The notes under the pieces are model-generated. The model was not told the DNA's origin and did no database searches. It saw nothing but the letters and a program-made list of their open reading frames with translations. From an uncultured Clostridia bacterium (GTDB lineage Bacteria; Bacillota; Clostridia; Oscillospirales; Oscillospiraceae), in assembly GCA_945836055.1 (NCBI GenBank), contig CAMAKJ010000004.1, forward strand, positions 1 through 33,122: a stretch of DNA of 33,122 nt, in the 5' to 3' direction. Position 1 is the first letter of the stretch, and each line of letters begins with the position of its first letter. Positions 1-8,731 of this stretch are shown here, piece by piece. A program made the translations under genes and the position numbers.

Positions 1-2
1 CC

Positions 3-806
3 AACGGCTCCTCCTGGAACATCGCCAAGTCCGTCTTTGACGCCCTGGGGGCCAAAACCTACGTCATCAACGCCGAGCCTGACGGCTACAACATCAACAA
101 GGACGCCGGCTCCACCCACATTGAGGTGCTGCAGCGCTATGTGTTGGAAAACGGCCTGGACGTGGGCTTTGCCTACGACGGCGACGCCGACCGCTGCATG
201 TGCGTGGACGAGAAGGGCAATATCGTCACCGGCGACCACATTCTGTACATCTACGGCAAGTACATGAAGGAGCGGGGCAAGCTCCTGGGCAACACCGTGG
301 TCACCACCATCATGTCCAACTTTGGCCTCTACAAGGCCTTCGACGAGCTGGGTATCGGCTACGCCAAGACCAAGGTGGGCGACAAATACGTCTATGAGTA
401 TATGATGCAGAACGGCTGCCGTCTGGGCGGCGAGCAGAGCGGACACATCATTTTTTCCAAATACGCCACCACCGGCGACGGCATTCTCACCAGCCTGAAG
501 ATCATGGAAGCCATGCTGGCAAAGAAGAAGACCCTGAGCCAGCTGTGCGAGGGCTTCACCTTCTACCCCCAGGTTCTGAAGAATGTCCGGGTCGCCGACA
601 AGCCCGCCGCTCAGTCCGATCCTGACGTCCAGAAGGCCGTGGCGGAGGTCACTGCCAAGCTGGGGGACACCGGCCGCATTCTGGTGCGGGAATCCGGCAC
701 CGAGCCGGTAATCCGGGTTATGGTGGAGGCCGAGAGCAAGGAAATCTGCGAGCAGTATGTGGACTACGTTGTGGACACCATCCGCGCCAAGGGCCACTGC
801 GTGTAA
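3..806 (+). CDS. glmM: Phosphoglucosamine mutase (GlmM-like phosphohexomutase), 5' end outside window
   Basis: Open frame from window start; GYNIN..GSTH, FAYDGDADRC (metal-binding loop) and C-terminal RESGTEPVIRVMVE motifs typical of GlmM. Confidence 0.85.
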   Translation, partial: NGSSWNIAKSVFDALGAKTYVINAEPDGYNINKDAGSTHIEVLQRYVLENGLDVGFAYDGDADRCMCVDEKGNIVTGDHILYIYGKYMKERGKLLGNTVVTTIMSNFGLYKAFDELGIGYAKTKVGDKYVYEYMMQNGCRLGGEQSGHIIFSKYATTGDGILTSLKIMEAMLAKKKTLSQLCEGFTFYPQVLKNVRVADKPAAQSDPDVQKAVAEVTAKLGDTGRILVRESGTEPVIRVMVEAESKEICEQYVDYVVDTIRAKGHCV

Positions 807-849
807 ACGTAGGAATGCAAAATGCTGAAACCAATGAGCATGTAGTATT

Positions 850-889
850 AAAACGGAGCGCCGTCCCGGCTGGGGTGGCGCTCCGTTTT
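850..889. terminator. Bidirectional intrinsic terminator between glmM and the converging cobamide operon
   Basis: AAAACGGAGCGCC ... GGCGCTCCGTTTT perfect 13-bp stem with A/T tracts on both sides. Confidence 0.85.
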
Positions 890-1441
890 CTATGGGATTG
901 GGGAATAGGTTTTTCCGGTCACGGCGTAGCCCCGGCCGGGCTTTGGCTGCCATTGGTAGCGGTTTTTCCCTTCCTCTGGGAATAGCGATTCCATGACGGC
1001 GGCAATGACGCCGCCGTGGGTTACAATCACCGTGTCCCGGTCGGTTTCCAGAACCGGCCGCAGCGCCCGGAGAACGCGGCGCTTCATCTGCTCTCCGCTT
1101 TCCCCGCCGGGGGGCGGCGTACGCTCCGGGTCGGCATCCAGCCACGCCTGGTATGCCGGGTCGTCTTTTAACTGTTCATAGCTGTGCATTTCAAAGGCGC
1201 CGAAGTCGATTTCCCGGAAATCCGGGCAGACTTCACAGTTTACGTCTCCAAAAAGAACGGCGAGCGTCTCCCGGCACCGCAGCATGGGGCTGGTGAGAAA
1301 CCGGGCGTCGCCCACAGAAATGCGGGGCTGATTCTCCAGCGCCGTCCTACCCCCTTCCGACAGGGGCAGATCGGTGCTGCCGCAGTACAGGTGCCGCTCG
1401 TTTGCCAGCGTCATCCCGTGGCGGATGAGGTACACCGTCAT
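890..1441 (-). CDS. cobC: Histidine phosphatase family protein, probable alpha-ribazole phosphatase
   Basis: MTVYLIRHGMTLANE (RHG motif), ..VIVTHGGVIAA; last gene of the cob operon; ATG at 1441 overlaps the upstream stop. The longer ORF (to 1606) is out of family context. Confidence 0.8.
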   Translation of the reverse strand: MTVYLIRHGMTLANERHLYCGSTDLPLSEGGRTALENQPRISVGDARFLTSPMLRCRETLAVLFGDVNCEVCPDFREIDFGAFEMHSYEQLKDDPAYQAWLDADPERTPPPGGESGEQMKRRVLRALRPVLETDRDTVIVTHGGVIAAVMESLFPEEGKNRYQWQPKPGRGYAVTGKTYSPIP

Positions 1442-1812
1442 TTGAGCCGCTCCTCCAGGCCGCAGAAGATCCGGCTGACCCGGGCAGCCTCTCCGGACAG
1501 ATACCGGCACGTCAGGCCGTTCATCTGCCGCCACGAGCGCATGTCCGCCCCCATGGGCACCACCCCTGCGGAGATGTCCCGGCAGATCAGAATGCTGTCC
1601 CGCCACTGTTCCCGGTGGGACTGAAAATAAGCCACGGCATCCACTCCCGACCGGGCGCAGGCGTAGGTAAATTCCTCAATGTGGTCAATGCACCGTCTGG
1701 AAAAGTCGATTTCCCCGCCGGTGCAGGTAAAAATGTCCGCCGGCTTCAGGTCGAACGTGGATTTCGCAAAATCCAGTTTTCCCTGATAGGCACCGCCGAT
1801 AATCAGTACCAT
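1438..1812 (-). CDS. Short CobU-like protein (divergent adenosylcobinamide kinase/guanylyltransferase paralogue)
   Basis: N-terminal MVLIIGGAYQGKLDFAKS (P-loop-like) and C-terminal ILICRDISAGVVPMG..R.W...NG resembling the CobU NEVGxGIVP region; 124 aa; sits in the cob operon. Confidence 0.65.
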   Translation of the reverse strand: MVLIIGGAYQGKLDFAKSTFDLKPADIFTCTGGEIDFSRRCIDHIEEFTYACARSGVDAVAYFQSHREQWRDSILICRDISAGVVPMGADMRSWRQMNGLTCRYLSGEAARVSRIFCGLEERLK

Positions 1813-1821
1813 ACGCTCCTC

Positions 1822-2562
1822 CTAAATCAGTGCGTACACCGCCACGGCGCACGCTTCGCCCACAGTCAGGGCATAACCGGAAATATCCCCGTTCATACCT
1901 TCAAGAGACTTGTACCCCCGGTGCAGAGCCAGTGCGTACCCCGCCAGGCACCCGAGCAGGGCAAAGCCGTACTTCCCGCAGAGCAGGAACCCCGCCGCCA
2001 GAAAGGCCGCCAGCATACCGGCGAGAATCCACTGGTGGGCTTTGTTCTTTTCCTGGGCGGCATACTGGCTGGTGGCCATGGGCGGCAGGCCCTTCACCGC
2101 GAGAGCTGAGCAGCACCGGCTGACGGCGGGAATCAGGATCAGAATTCGCCAGTCCGCCGTCTCCGGTACGGAAGCCAGCAGGGCAAACTGGGTCAGCATC
2201 AGCAAGCACAGGCCAATGACCGCAAAGGAACCGACGTGGGAGTCCTTCAGAATCGCCCGGCGCTTTTCCAGGTCCCGGCAGGATTTCACCGCGTCGGTCA
2301 CGTCCATAAACCCGTCCAGATGGAGAAATCCCGTTAAAACGAAGGGGCAGGCGCAGAGAATCAGTCCGCTCACCAGGCTGGGCAGGCGCAGCAGGCGGAC
2401 AAGCCAGGCCAGCACCGCCCAGATGCCGCCGATTTTCAGTCCCACCACCGGCAGGAACAGCAGCATCTGCCCACGTGCCTTCTCATCCCAGAGATTTCCG
2501 GGAAAGGGAATGGCGCAGAACATGGACTGGCACATGGCAAAGCCGTAAAGCAGCCGTTTCAC
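1822..2562 (-). CDS. cobS: Adenosylcobinamide-GDP ribazoletransferase
   Basis: Polytopic membrane protein with FLHLDGFMDVTDAV motif and RRAILKDSHVGSFAV, typical CobS. Confidence 0.92.
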   Translation of the reverse strand: MKRLLYGFAMCQSMFCAIPFPGNLWDEKARGQMLLFLPVVGLKIGGIWAVLAWLVRLLRLPSLVSGLILCACPFVLTGFLHLDGFMDVTDAVKSCRDLEKRRAILKDSHVGSFAVIGLCLLMLTQFALLASVPETADWRILILIPAVSRCCSALAVKGLPPMATSQYAAQEKNKAHQWILAGMLAAFLAAGFLLCGKYGFALLGCLAGYALALHRGYKSLEGMNGDISGYALTVGEACAVAVYALI

Positions 2563-3104
2563 AGCGGCAGCACCCCCTTATAAACAATCGGATTTCCGGC
2601 GGTGACCTCAATTACAGTGTCGCAGGCCGCCGCGAGACACCGGTCGATTCCGGCGAGACTTTTCCGGTAAAGCTCCGTGATCTCGTCGTAGCGCTGGGCG
2701 TCGGCGTAGATGTAGTCGCTGACCACCACCGCGTGCTTCACGGCTCCGAGAAACGCAATCAGCTCGTCGGCGCACCGCTTCGCGCCCTCCAGGTCCAGTT
2801 CGTAGTTCTTTTCCCGGGGAAACAGAGCGTTCTGCAGCAGGGCCGTGGCGCTGTCCACCAGAAACGTACCGTTTTTGTCCGCCCTGTCCAGGCAGGACAG
2901 CATATTTTTCTCGCACTCCACGGTTTCAAACCCCAGCCCCGCACGGTCTGCCACATGCCGCCGGATGCGATCGTAGTCCTCCTCGTCTGTGGGAATCATG
3001 GTCGCCACATAGTAGCGCTTTCCCTCCCCGGACAGCTTCACCGCCAGCTGCTGGGCCAGGGTGGATTTTCCGTTTTTCGCGCCGCCGGAGAGAAAAACCG
3101 TCAT
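2559..3104 (-). CDS. cobU: Adenosylcobinamide kinase / adenosylcobinamide-phosphate guanylyltransferase
   Basis: GGAKNGKSTLAQ P-loop, YYVATMIPTDEEDYDRIRRHVADR (conserved His region); 4-bp overlaps with neighbours. Confidence 0.82.
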   Translation of the reverse strand: MTVFLSGGAKNGKSTLAQQLAVKLSGEGKRYYVATMIPTDEEDYDRIRRHVADRAGLGFETVECEKNMLSCLDRADKNGTFLVDSATALLQNALFPREKNYELDLEGAKRCADELIAFLGAVKHAVVVSDYIYADAQRYDEITELYRKSLAGIDRCLAAACDTVIEVTAGNPIVYKGVLPL

Positions 3105-4195
3105 GTTTTCCCCTCCACCGTGAACTGGTCGCCCTGGCGGATCTCGTCTAAGTACCCGTCGTCAATACCCGCCTGATCAAAGGTCGCCATATTGTTGATG
3201 ATGGCACAGGCGGCGGAGAGCACCTGGAAGGCCAGCGGACAGCCGCTTCCCTCCCCCAGGCGCATCCCCAGCTGGAACAGGGGCTGCAAGTCCATGGCCT
3301 CCATAGCAAGGCGGTAGCCGATTTCAAAGGACGCATGGCTGGGAATCAGATAGCCCCGGGCCTCCGGGCACAGCCGAACGGCGCACAGCGCCGCCACGGC
3401 GGAGATAAAGCCGTCGATGACCACCGGACGGCGGGAGGCCGCCGCGCCCAGAAACGCGCCGCACATGGCGGCAATGTCAAAGCCGCCTACCTTTGCCAGC
3501 ACGTCCACCGGGTCATTTCTTTCCGGCCGGTTGACGGCGATAGCCTGACGGATGACCTCCTTTTTCCGGCGGAAGCTGTCATCGGTGATGCCGCCCCCCC
3601 TGCCGGTGACGGTCTCCACGTCCGCAGACAGCAGAACAGCCAGAATTGCGGAAGAGGTTGTGGTGTTGCCGATGCCCATTTCTCCCACGCCCAGAGCGTC
3701 GGCATCGGTATTGCGTGCCAGCTCCGCGCCGGTAAGGATGGCGGTGACCGCCTGCTCCCGGGTCATGGCAGGGCCATAGGTCATATTCCGGGTGCCGTAG
3801 GCGATTTTCCGGTTCACAACCGCCTTGTCCCGGATATCGGCGTTGACGCCCACGTCGCACACCGTGATGCCGCTGCCAAAGTGCTTTGCCAGCACGCTGG
3901 CCCCGGTTTTCGCCCGGGTGAGATTCACCGTCTGCATCAGCGTCACGGAATGGGGCGCGCTGGACACCCCCTCCGCCACCACGCCGTTGTCGGCGGCGAA
4001 GACCAGCAGATGGGTTTTTTCCATCCGGTTGTGCACCCGCCCGGTGATGCCCGCCAGCTGGATGGACAGGTCTTCCAGCCGCCCCAGACTTCCGGGAGGC
4101 TTGGCAAGCTCCGCCTGACGCTTCCGGGCTTCCGCCATGGCCGCCTCGTCCAGCGGCTGAATGATCGACAACAGTTCTTTCAGTTTTGTTTCCAT
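3101..4195 (-). CDS. cobT: Nicotinate-nucleotide--dimethylbenzimidazole phosphoribosyltransferase
   Basis: KPPGSLGRLEDLSIQLAGI, FAADNGVVAEGVS, GEMGIGNTTTSSA, CGAFLGAAASRRPVVIDGF; start assigned to METKLKELL at 4195. Confidence 0.95.
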   Translation of the reverse strand: METKLKELLSIIQPLDEAAMAEARKRQAELAKPPGSLGRLEDLSIQLAGITGRVHNRMEKTHLLVFAADNGVVAEGVSSAPHSVTLMQTVNLTRAKTGASVLAKHFGSGITVCDVGVNADIRDKAVVNRKIAYGTRNMTYGPAMTREQAVTAILTGAELARNTDADALGVGEMGIGNTTTSSAILAVLLSADVETVTGRGGGITDDSFRRKKEVIRQAIAVNRPERNDPVDVLAKVGGFDIAAMCGAFLGAAASRRPVVIDGFISAVAALCAVRLCPEARGYLIPSHASFEIGYRLAMEAMDLQPLFQLGMRLGEGSGCPLAFQVLSAACAIINNMATFDQAGIDDGYLDEIRQGDQFTVEGKT

Positions 4196-4953
4196 ACCCA
4201 ATCCTCCAAAATTCCCCGTTCCTGCAGCCAAAGCACCGCCGGAGCCGCCTGACGCACTTCCAGGGTAAATGTTGCCCCGGGGCACGCCGATTCTGCCGTC
4301 CGCAGAAGGCTTTCCAGCGAAATCGTGCCCTCTCCCGGCAGACTGTGGCTGTCGTAAGAGCCGTCGTTATTGTGAATGTGAAAATGGGACAGCCAAGGAG
4401 CGCATTTTTTCAGCCACTCCTCCGCCGGAACCGGGGAATAGGCATTCACATGCCCAACATCCAGGCACAGGCGCAATCGGGGATGGTCAACCGCCTGCAT
4501 AATATCCCCAAGCATCTCCGGCTGCCCCTCCAGCACATTTTCCAGGACAATATCCACCCCGGGGTCCTCCTTCAGAAAGTCCTTCCAGAACACGATGGAC
4601 TGCTCCGTATACCAGCAGGAAAAATACAGCCGGGGGTTGTATCCGCCGTGGATAATCACCTTCTCCGCGCCGTAACGCTTCGCCAGAGAGATGGCCTGCC
4701 GGTAGCGAAAGCGCGCTAAATCCCGGGCCTTGGGGTCAACGGCGCAGGGAAACAGCTCGCTGAAGGGTGCGTGGAGCAGTCGCCGGCTGACACCGTCAAT
4801 TTCCTGCTCCACAATCCCGTGGGTTTCGGCAAATTTCTCGTCCATATTCCACGCCGTGCAGTATTCCGCGATTTCCAGCCCCAGGCCGAACCCCTTTGCC
4901 GTATCAGCGGCGTCCGGCGCGATGGTGGAAAGGTAAATCTGATTCGGATTCAC
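4180..4953 (-). CDS. cbiR: AP endonuclease family 2 / xylose isomerase-like TIM barrel protein; candidate CbiR-type cobamide hydrolase (remodelling enzyme)
   Basis: TIM-barrel metal-site motifs (VIIHGGYNP, IVLENV, LCLDVGHVNAY, HFHIHNNDGSYDSH, FTLEV); embedded in the cobT/U/S/C operon. The fold call is firm; the CbiR assignment rests on context plus superfamily. Confidence 0.6.
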   Translation of the reverse strand: MNPNQIYLSTIAPDAADTAKGFGLGLEIAEYCTAWNMDEKFAETHGIVEQEIDGVSRRLLHAPFSELFPCAVDPKARDLARFRYRQAISLAKRYGAEKVIIHGGYNPRLYFSCWYTEQSIVFWKDFLKEDPGVDIVLENVLEGQPEMLGDIMQAVDHPRLRLCLDVGHVNAYSPVPAEEWLKKCAPWLSHFHIHNNDGSYDSHSLPGEGTISLESLLRTAESACPGATFTLEVRQAAPAVLWLQERGILEDWVWKQN

Positions 4954-5663
4954 GGGTGCCCACTCCCCTCTTCCACCGCCAGAATGCCGTATTTCGTCTT
5001 AACCCGGTCCAGCTTCTCCAGCAGCGGTTTTCCCAGAAGCAGAAGCACCGCTGCCGTTGCAATGGCCTGATTCACATTCACGGCGAAGCCAGAAACGTAG
5101 AAGGCCATCGCGCCCTTCAGGGAGATTTTGGACAGCACCAGAAACACCGAACAGGTATCCAGCAGCGGCCCCACAAAAAACGCCACCGCGAGAAACCCGA
5201 ATAAGCCCATCACCACGGGCTTTCTGGGCAGCAGGTTTTTGGCAAACAGGAACCCCGCCAGCATGCCCCCCGCGCCGTAAGCCATCATCTGCCAGGGGGT
5301 GTAGGGTCCCTGGCTGTAGAAAAAGTTGCTGGCCAGGGCGCTGACCGCCCCCACCAGAAACCCGGACTCCGGGCCGAAGGCGATGCCGGCGATCATGATA
5401 ACGGCGAAAATCGCCTTGAAGCCGGGAACGGGAATGGCCACCCGCCCCGCTACCGCCAGGGCGCACATCACCGCCAGCAGCACCAGCTCCCGGGCCTGGG
5501 GGCGTCTGCCCTCAAAGGCCAGGAAAAAGGGAATCAGCAGCTCCACAATCACCAGCGTGCTGGTGACGTAATACGCCCGCCCGGGCAGGCGGCTTCCCAG
5601 CACCAGCGTCGCGGGAATCACTGCCAGAAACACGATTAACGTAGCAATATGGGATTTTTTCAT
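4950..5663 (-). CDS. ECF transporter S component, probable cobalamin/cobamide-specific (CbrT-like)
   Basis: About 6 TM segments; AVAGRVAIPVPGFKAIFAVIMIAGIAFGPESGFLVGAVSALASNFFYSQGPYTPWQMMAYGAGGMLAGFLF typical ECF S-component; start at MKKSHIATL. Confidence 0.8.
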   Translation of the reverse strand: MKKSHIATLIVFLAVIPATLVLGSRLPGRAYYVTSTLVIVELLIPFFLAFEGRRPQARELVLLAVMCALAVAGRVAIPVPGFKAIFAVIMIAGIAFGPESGFLVGAVSALASNFFYSQGPYTPWQMMAYGAGGMLAGFLFAKNLLPRKPVVMGLFGFLAVAFFVGPLLDTCSVFLVLSKISLKGAMAFYVSGFAVNVNQAIATAAVLLLLGKPLLEKLDRVKTKYGILAVEEGSGHP

Positions 5664-7306
5664 GGAGTATCCTCCCGGTTTTTCCGGCACAGGGCAATCA
5701 CATCCTCCGCCGTGACAGCATTTTGGAACACATGGCGGCTCATGCGGTTGGCCGCCGTGGTGTAGAAGCTGTTGGCCCCAAAGAACCGCCGGGGCGTGTC
5801 GGTGGTGAGAATCTGCCCGTCAAAGAACATGCTCACCCAGTCGGCATACCGGGCGCAGAATTCCACGTCGTGGGACACCATGACGATGGTAATGCCCTCC
5901 GCCTTCAATTTTGCGAGAATCCCGGCGAAGGTCTCCTTGAAAAAGCAGTCGATTCCCTTGGTGGGCTCGTCCAGAAGCAGCAGCTTTGGCTGGGTCAAAA
6001 GCACCTTGGCAAGGGCGGCGCGCTGCTGCTCGCCGCCGGACAGGTCGTAGGGGTGGCTTTGCAAAAGGGGCGTAATCTGGCAAAGCGCCGCTGTTTTGGC
6101 AAGCAGTTCCTCGTCCCGGGTCATTTCCCGCAGGTCTTCCAGAACCGTCTTTCCCACGAACAGGCTCTTGGGGTCCTGGGGAAGCATGGCAAGGCAGCCC
6201 TGAAACAGATTGGGCGTCTTTTCCACAGGCCTTCCGAACACACGGATTTTCCCCCGGTAGGGCCTGCAGGTTCCGCACACGGCTTTGAGCATGGTGGATT
6301 TTCCCGCGCCGTTGCCGCCCACAATGGCGTACAGGCAGCCTCTGGGCACTTCCGCCGTCACCCCTCGGAGAACGTCCGGGCTGTCCTTTTCGTAGCGGAA
6401 CCACACTTCCTTCATGGAAAGGGCGCACTCCGCCGGTTCCGCGTTGCCCCGCTCCGGCAGGGCGGTGTGCTTCGGCGGCTCCGGAAAGGCGCGGCTGAGC
6501 CAGTTTCGCCCTTCCCGTACGGTCAGGGGGCACTCCCCCGTTCCCCCGGCACCGTAGAATACCCGGACGGGCGTCGGCATGGCGGAAAACATCCCGCTGC
6601 CGCTGCTCCAAAGGTGCTCTGCTGTGGCTCTGGGCGCGTCGTCCGCAATCACCCGGCCGCCGTCCATCATCACCGCCCGGTCGGCATAGGGAAAAATGTC
6701 CTCGATCCGGTGCTCCGTGATGATCACGGTGGTGCCCAGCTCCGTGTTGATTTTCCGCAGGGTATTCAGAAAGTCCGACGCCGCGATGGGGTCCAGCTGG
6801 CTGGTGGGCTCGTCCAGAATCAGCACCTCCGGCTGCATGGCCATGATGGAGGCCAGGTTCAGCAGCTGCTTCTGTCCGCCGGAGAGATTCGCCACGTCCC
6901 GGTGAAACCAGTCCTGGATGCCAAAGTAGCAGGCCATTTCCGCCACCCGGGCGCGCATGGTTTTCTGGTCGCAGCCCAGGCTCTCCAGGCCGAAGGCCAG
7001 CTCGTGCCAGACCTTATCCGTGACGATCTGGTCGTCGGGATTCTGCATCACAAAGCCGATTTTCCCGGCCTGCTCCCGCTGGGATAGCTCCGTCAGCGGC
7101 ACGCCGTCCAGCAAAATTTCACCGCTGCGTTTGCCGTAGGGGGTCAGCACCGTCTTCAGATGCCGCAGCAGGGTGGTTTTTCCGCTGCCGCTTTTGCCCC
7201 AGAGCACCACATATTCTCCCCTGTGGATGGTCAGATTCACATCCGACAGGGCGCTGCGTCCGCTGGGGTAGGAAAAGGTCAGATTTTGGATCTCGATCTG
7301 CGCCAT
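5660..7306 (-). CDS. ECF transporter energizing ATPase with two fused ABC domains (EcfA-EcfA')
   Basis: Two Walker A motifs (GKSGSGKTT, GGNGAGKST), two signatures (LSGGQKQ, LSGGEQQR), two Walker B (LILDEPTSQLD, LLLDEPTKGID). Confidence 0.93.
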   Translation of the reverse strand: MAQIEIQNLTFSYPSGRSALSDVNLTIHRGEYVVLWGKSGSGKTTLLRHLKTVLTPYGKRSGEILLDGVPLTELSQREQAGKIGFVMQNPDDQIVTDKVWHELAFGLESLGCDQKTMRARVAEMACYFGIQDWFHRDVANLSGGQKQLLNLASIMAMQPEVLILDEPTSQLDPIAASDFLNTLRKINTELGTTVIITEHRIEDIFPYADRAVMMDGGRVIADDAPRATAEHLWSSGSGMFSAMPTPVRVFYGAGGTGECPLTVREGRNWLSRAFPEPPKHTALPERGNAEPAECALSMKEVWFRYEKDSPDVLRGVTAEVPRGCLYAIVGGNGAGKSTMLKAVCGTCRPYRGKIRVFGRPVEKTPNLFQGCLAMLPQDPKSLFVGKTVLEDLREMTRDEELLAKTAALCQITPLLQSHPYDLSGGEQQRAALAKVLLTQPKLLLLDEPTKGIDCFFKETFAGILAKLKAEGITIVMVSHDVEFCARYADWVSMFFDGQILTTDTPRRFFGANSFYTTAANRMSRHVFQNAVTAEDVIALCRKNREDTP

Positions 7307-8163
7307 TGCAGTTCCTCCTTAAGGTGAAGTACCGAGGGAATCAAAAGATACGCGCAGTAGGCGGCAAAGCCCAGGGCGTAAATGCCGCTGACCGGCGCGA
7401 TGGACAGTACCGGGGTAAATTCCGCGGCAGTCGCACCCATGGCTGACACGGCAATGACCGCAGCCGCAAGAAACATCAGGACGGCAAGCAGGCACCAGTC
7501 GCCCCGCTTCATCGTGTAAATCTGAAAGCTGGTGCGTCTGCCGCTGCCGTAGCCCCGGGCGCGCATGGAATCCCCGGTCACCACGCTGCCCTCCAGCGCC
7601 CAGTCCGTCAGCGCCGAGAGCACCCCCATGCCGTGTCGGATTTTGTCCCTGTTTTTCTCCCCCGCGCCCAGGCCGATGGCTCTTCGCGCCAGGGTGATCT
7701 GCCCGGCCTTGCGGATAAAGCCAGGGATCATCCGCAGCACCATCACCAGCAGAAGGGAAAGGGCCGGAATGAGGTTGCCGAACAGGCTGGTAAACTTGTC
7801 GCTGGTCATCACGGCGTTATAGCATCCGAACCAGAGCATCATCACCACGAACACCCCGGCAATGGCTCCGCCGTAAAGCAGGGCTTCCAGCGTGTAAGGC
7901 CTGCCAAAAACATGGAACAGCACCCGCTCGCCGTAGGTATTGAACAGCGGGTTAACCGCCGTCAGCAGAAGGAACATGGGCACCAGCATTCCGATCCGCT
8001 TCCAGCCTTTTCTTCCGCTGAGCAGCAGATAGTACGCTGCCGCCCCCAGCGCCCCCGCAATCAGATACGCCGGATGCTGAATCAGCACGGCAAAGCCGAT
8101 GGCGCCCAGAAAAAAGAGAAAGTTCACCGCCGGGTGGCGGTTGGAAAAGGCGTCTGACGTCAT
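7279..8163 (-). CDS. ECF transporter T component (energy-coupling transmembrane protein)
   Basis: Multi-TM protein with ..ALTDWALEGSVVTGDSMRARGYGSGRRTSF (ARG coupling motif region); RBS GGAGG just upstream of ATG 8163. Confidence 0.88.
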   Translation of the reverse strand: MTSDAFSNRHPAVNFLFFLGAIGFAVLIQHPAYLIAGALGAAAYYLLLSGRKGWKRIGMLVPMFLLLTAVNPLFNTYGERVLFHVFGRPYTLEALLYGGAIAGVFVVMMLWFGCYNAVMTSDKFTSLFGNLIPALSLLLVMVLRMIPGFIRKAGQITLARRAIGLGAGEKNRDKIRHGMGVLSALTDWALEGSVVTGDSMRARGYGSGRRTSFQIYTMKRGDWCLLAVLMFLAAAVIAVSAMGATAAEFTPVLSIAPVSGIYALGFAAYCAYLLIPSVLHLKEELQWRRSRSKI

Positions 8164-8180
8164 AATCTCCTCCGAAAAAG

Positions 8181-8205
8181 AAAAAAGTCCCCAATCCGGG
8201 GACTT
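8181..8205 (-). terminator. Intrinsic terminator of the minus-strand cobalamin riboswitch expression platform
   Basis: Minus strand AAGTCCCCGGATTGGGGACTTTTTTC: 8-bp stem plus U-tract, between the aptamer and the ecfT start codon. Confidence 0.85.
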
Positions 8206-8209
8206 ACAT

Positions 8210-8414
8210 ACAGCAAAACCACCGGCAGGCATCCCCAAGAGCCCTCCGGAAGAAAAGTCAGCGCACCGTATTCCGGCTCTGGACGCCATCTGCCCAAGGC
8301 CTTCTCGGGATTGCCCCAATGACCCTGCGCGGCATACTGTCCATCTACGGCGGCTTGGTACCGCTGGGATTGCCCCATTCCAGTGTGCAGCCTGACTTTA
8401 TTCTCTATTCTATC
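8210..8414 (-). promoter_or_regulatory. Cobalamin riboswitch (aptamer) controlling the ECF/cob operon
   Basis: Minus strand GGAATGGGGCAATCCCAGCGGTACCAAGCCGCCGTA ... GTCATTGGGGCAATCCCGAGAAGGCC ... AGAGCCGGAATACGGTGCG resembles the conserved B12 aptamer core and B12 box; followed by an intrinsic terminator and B12 transport genes. Boundaries approximate. Confidence 0.85.
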
Positions 8415-8420
8415 CGGGAC

Positions 8421-8449
8421 ATTGTATCACAATTCCCCGAAAACAGCAA
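8421..8449 (-). promoter_or_regulatory. SigmaA-like promoter of the minus-strand riboswitch/operon
   Basis: Minus strand TTGCTG (8444-8449) - 17 bp - TACAAT (8421-8426). Confidence 0.75.
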
Positions 8450-8471
8450 CGCCCATTTGGAAAAATACCGA

Positions 8472-8500
8472 TTGCAATTAAAGGTTCGTTGTGCTACAAT
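8472..8500 (+). promoter_or_regulatory. SigmaA-like promoter of the plus-strand riboswitch/DUF4430 gene
   Basis: TTGCAA (8472-8477) - 17 bp - TACAAT (8495-8500). Confidence 0.75.
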
Positions 8501-8506
8501 AGGCCT

Positions 8507-8710
8507 GCCGTTTGGGGAAGGGGGTGCAAATCCTCCGCGAGCCCGTCGCCGTGATGCGCAGTCAACCGTTATGATTCTGACCCGAAGCCGCATTTGGGGA
8601 AACGCCATTGGAGCAATCTGAGAAGGCCGACTGATAACGCGCAGAAGCCGAAATATCCAACCGGCAAAACCTCTTTTCAGCACCGCGAGGCCGGCGTAAG
8701 AGGAATCTGA
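8507..8710 (+). promoter_or_regulatory. Cobalamin riboswitch upstream of the DUF4430 lipoprotein
   Basis: GGGGAAGGGGGTGCAAATCCTCCGCGAGCCCGTCGCCGTGATG ... AACGCCATTGGAGCAATCTGAGAAGGCC ... CGCAGAAGCCGAAATA match conserved cobalamin aptamer blocks. Boundaries approximate. Confidence 0.85.
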
Positions 8711-8731
8711 TTTTATTAGGAGAATGCACTT

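Noticed and set aside
4950-8163. Interpretation of the ECF cluster as a thiamine or cobalt importer
   Set aside because: The cobalamin riboswitch and downstream CobT/U/S/C genes point to corrinoid uptake; no TPP aptamer or CbiM/N-like features were seen. Substrate still needs experimental proof.
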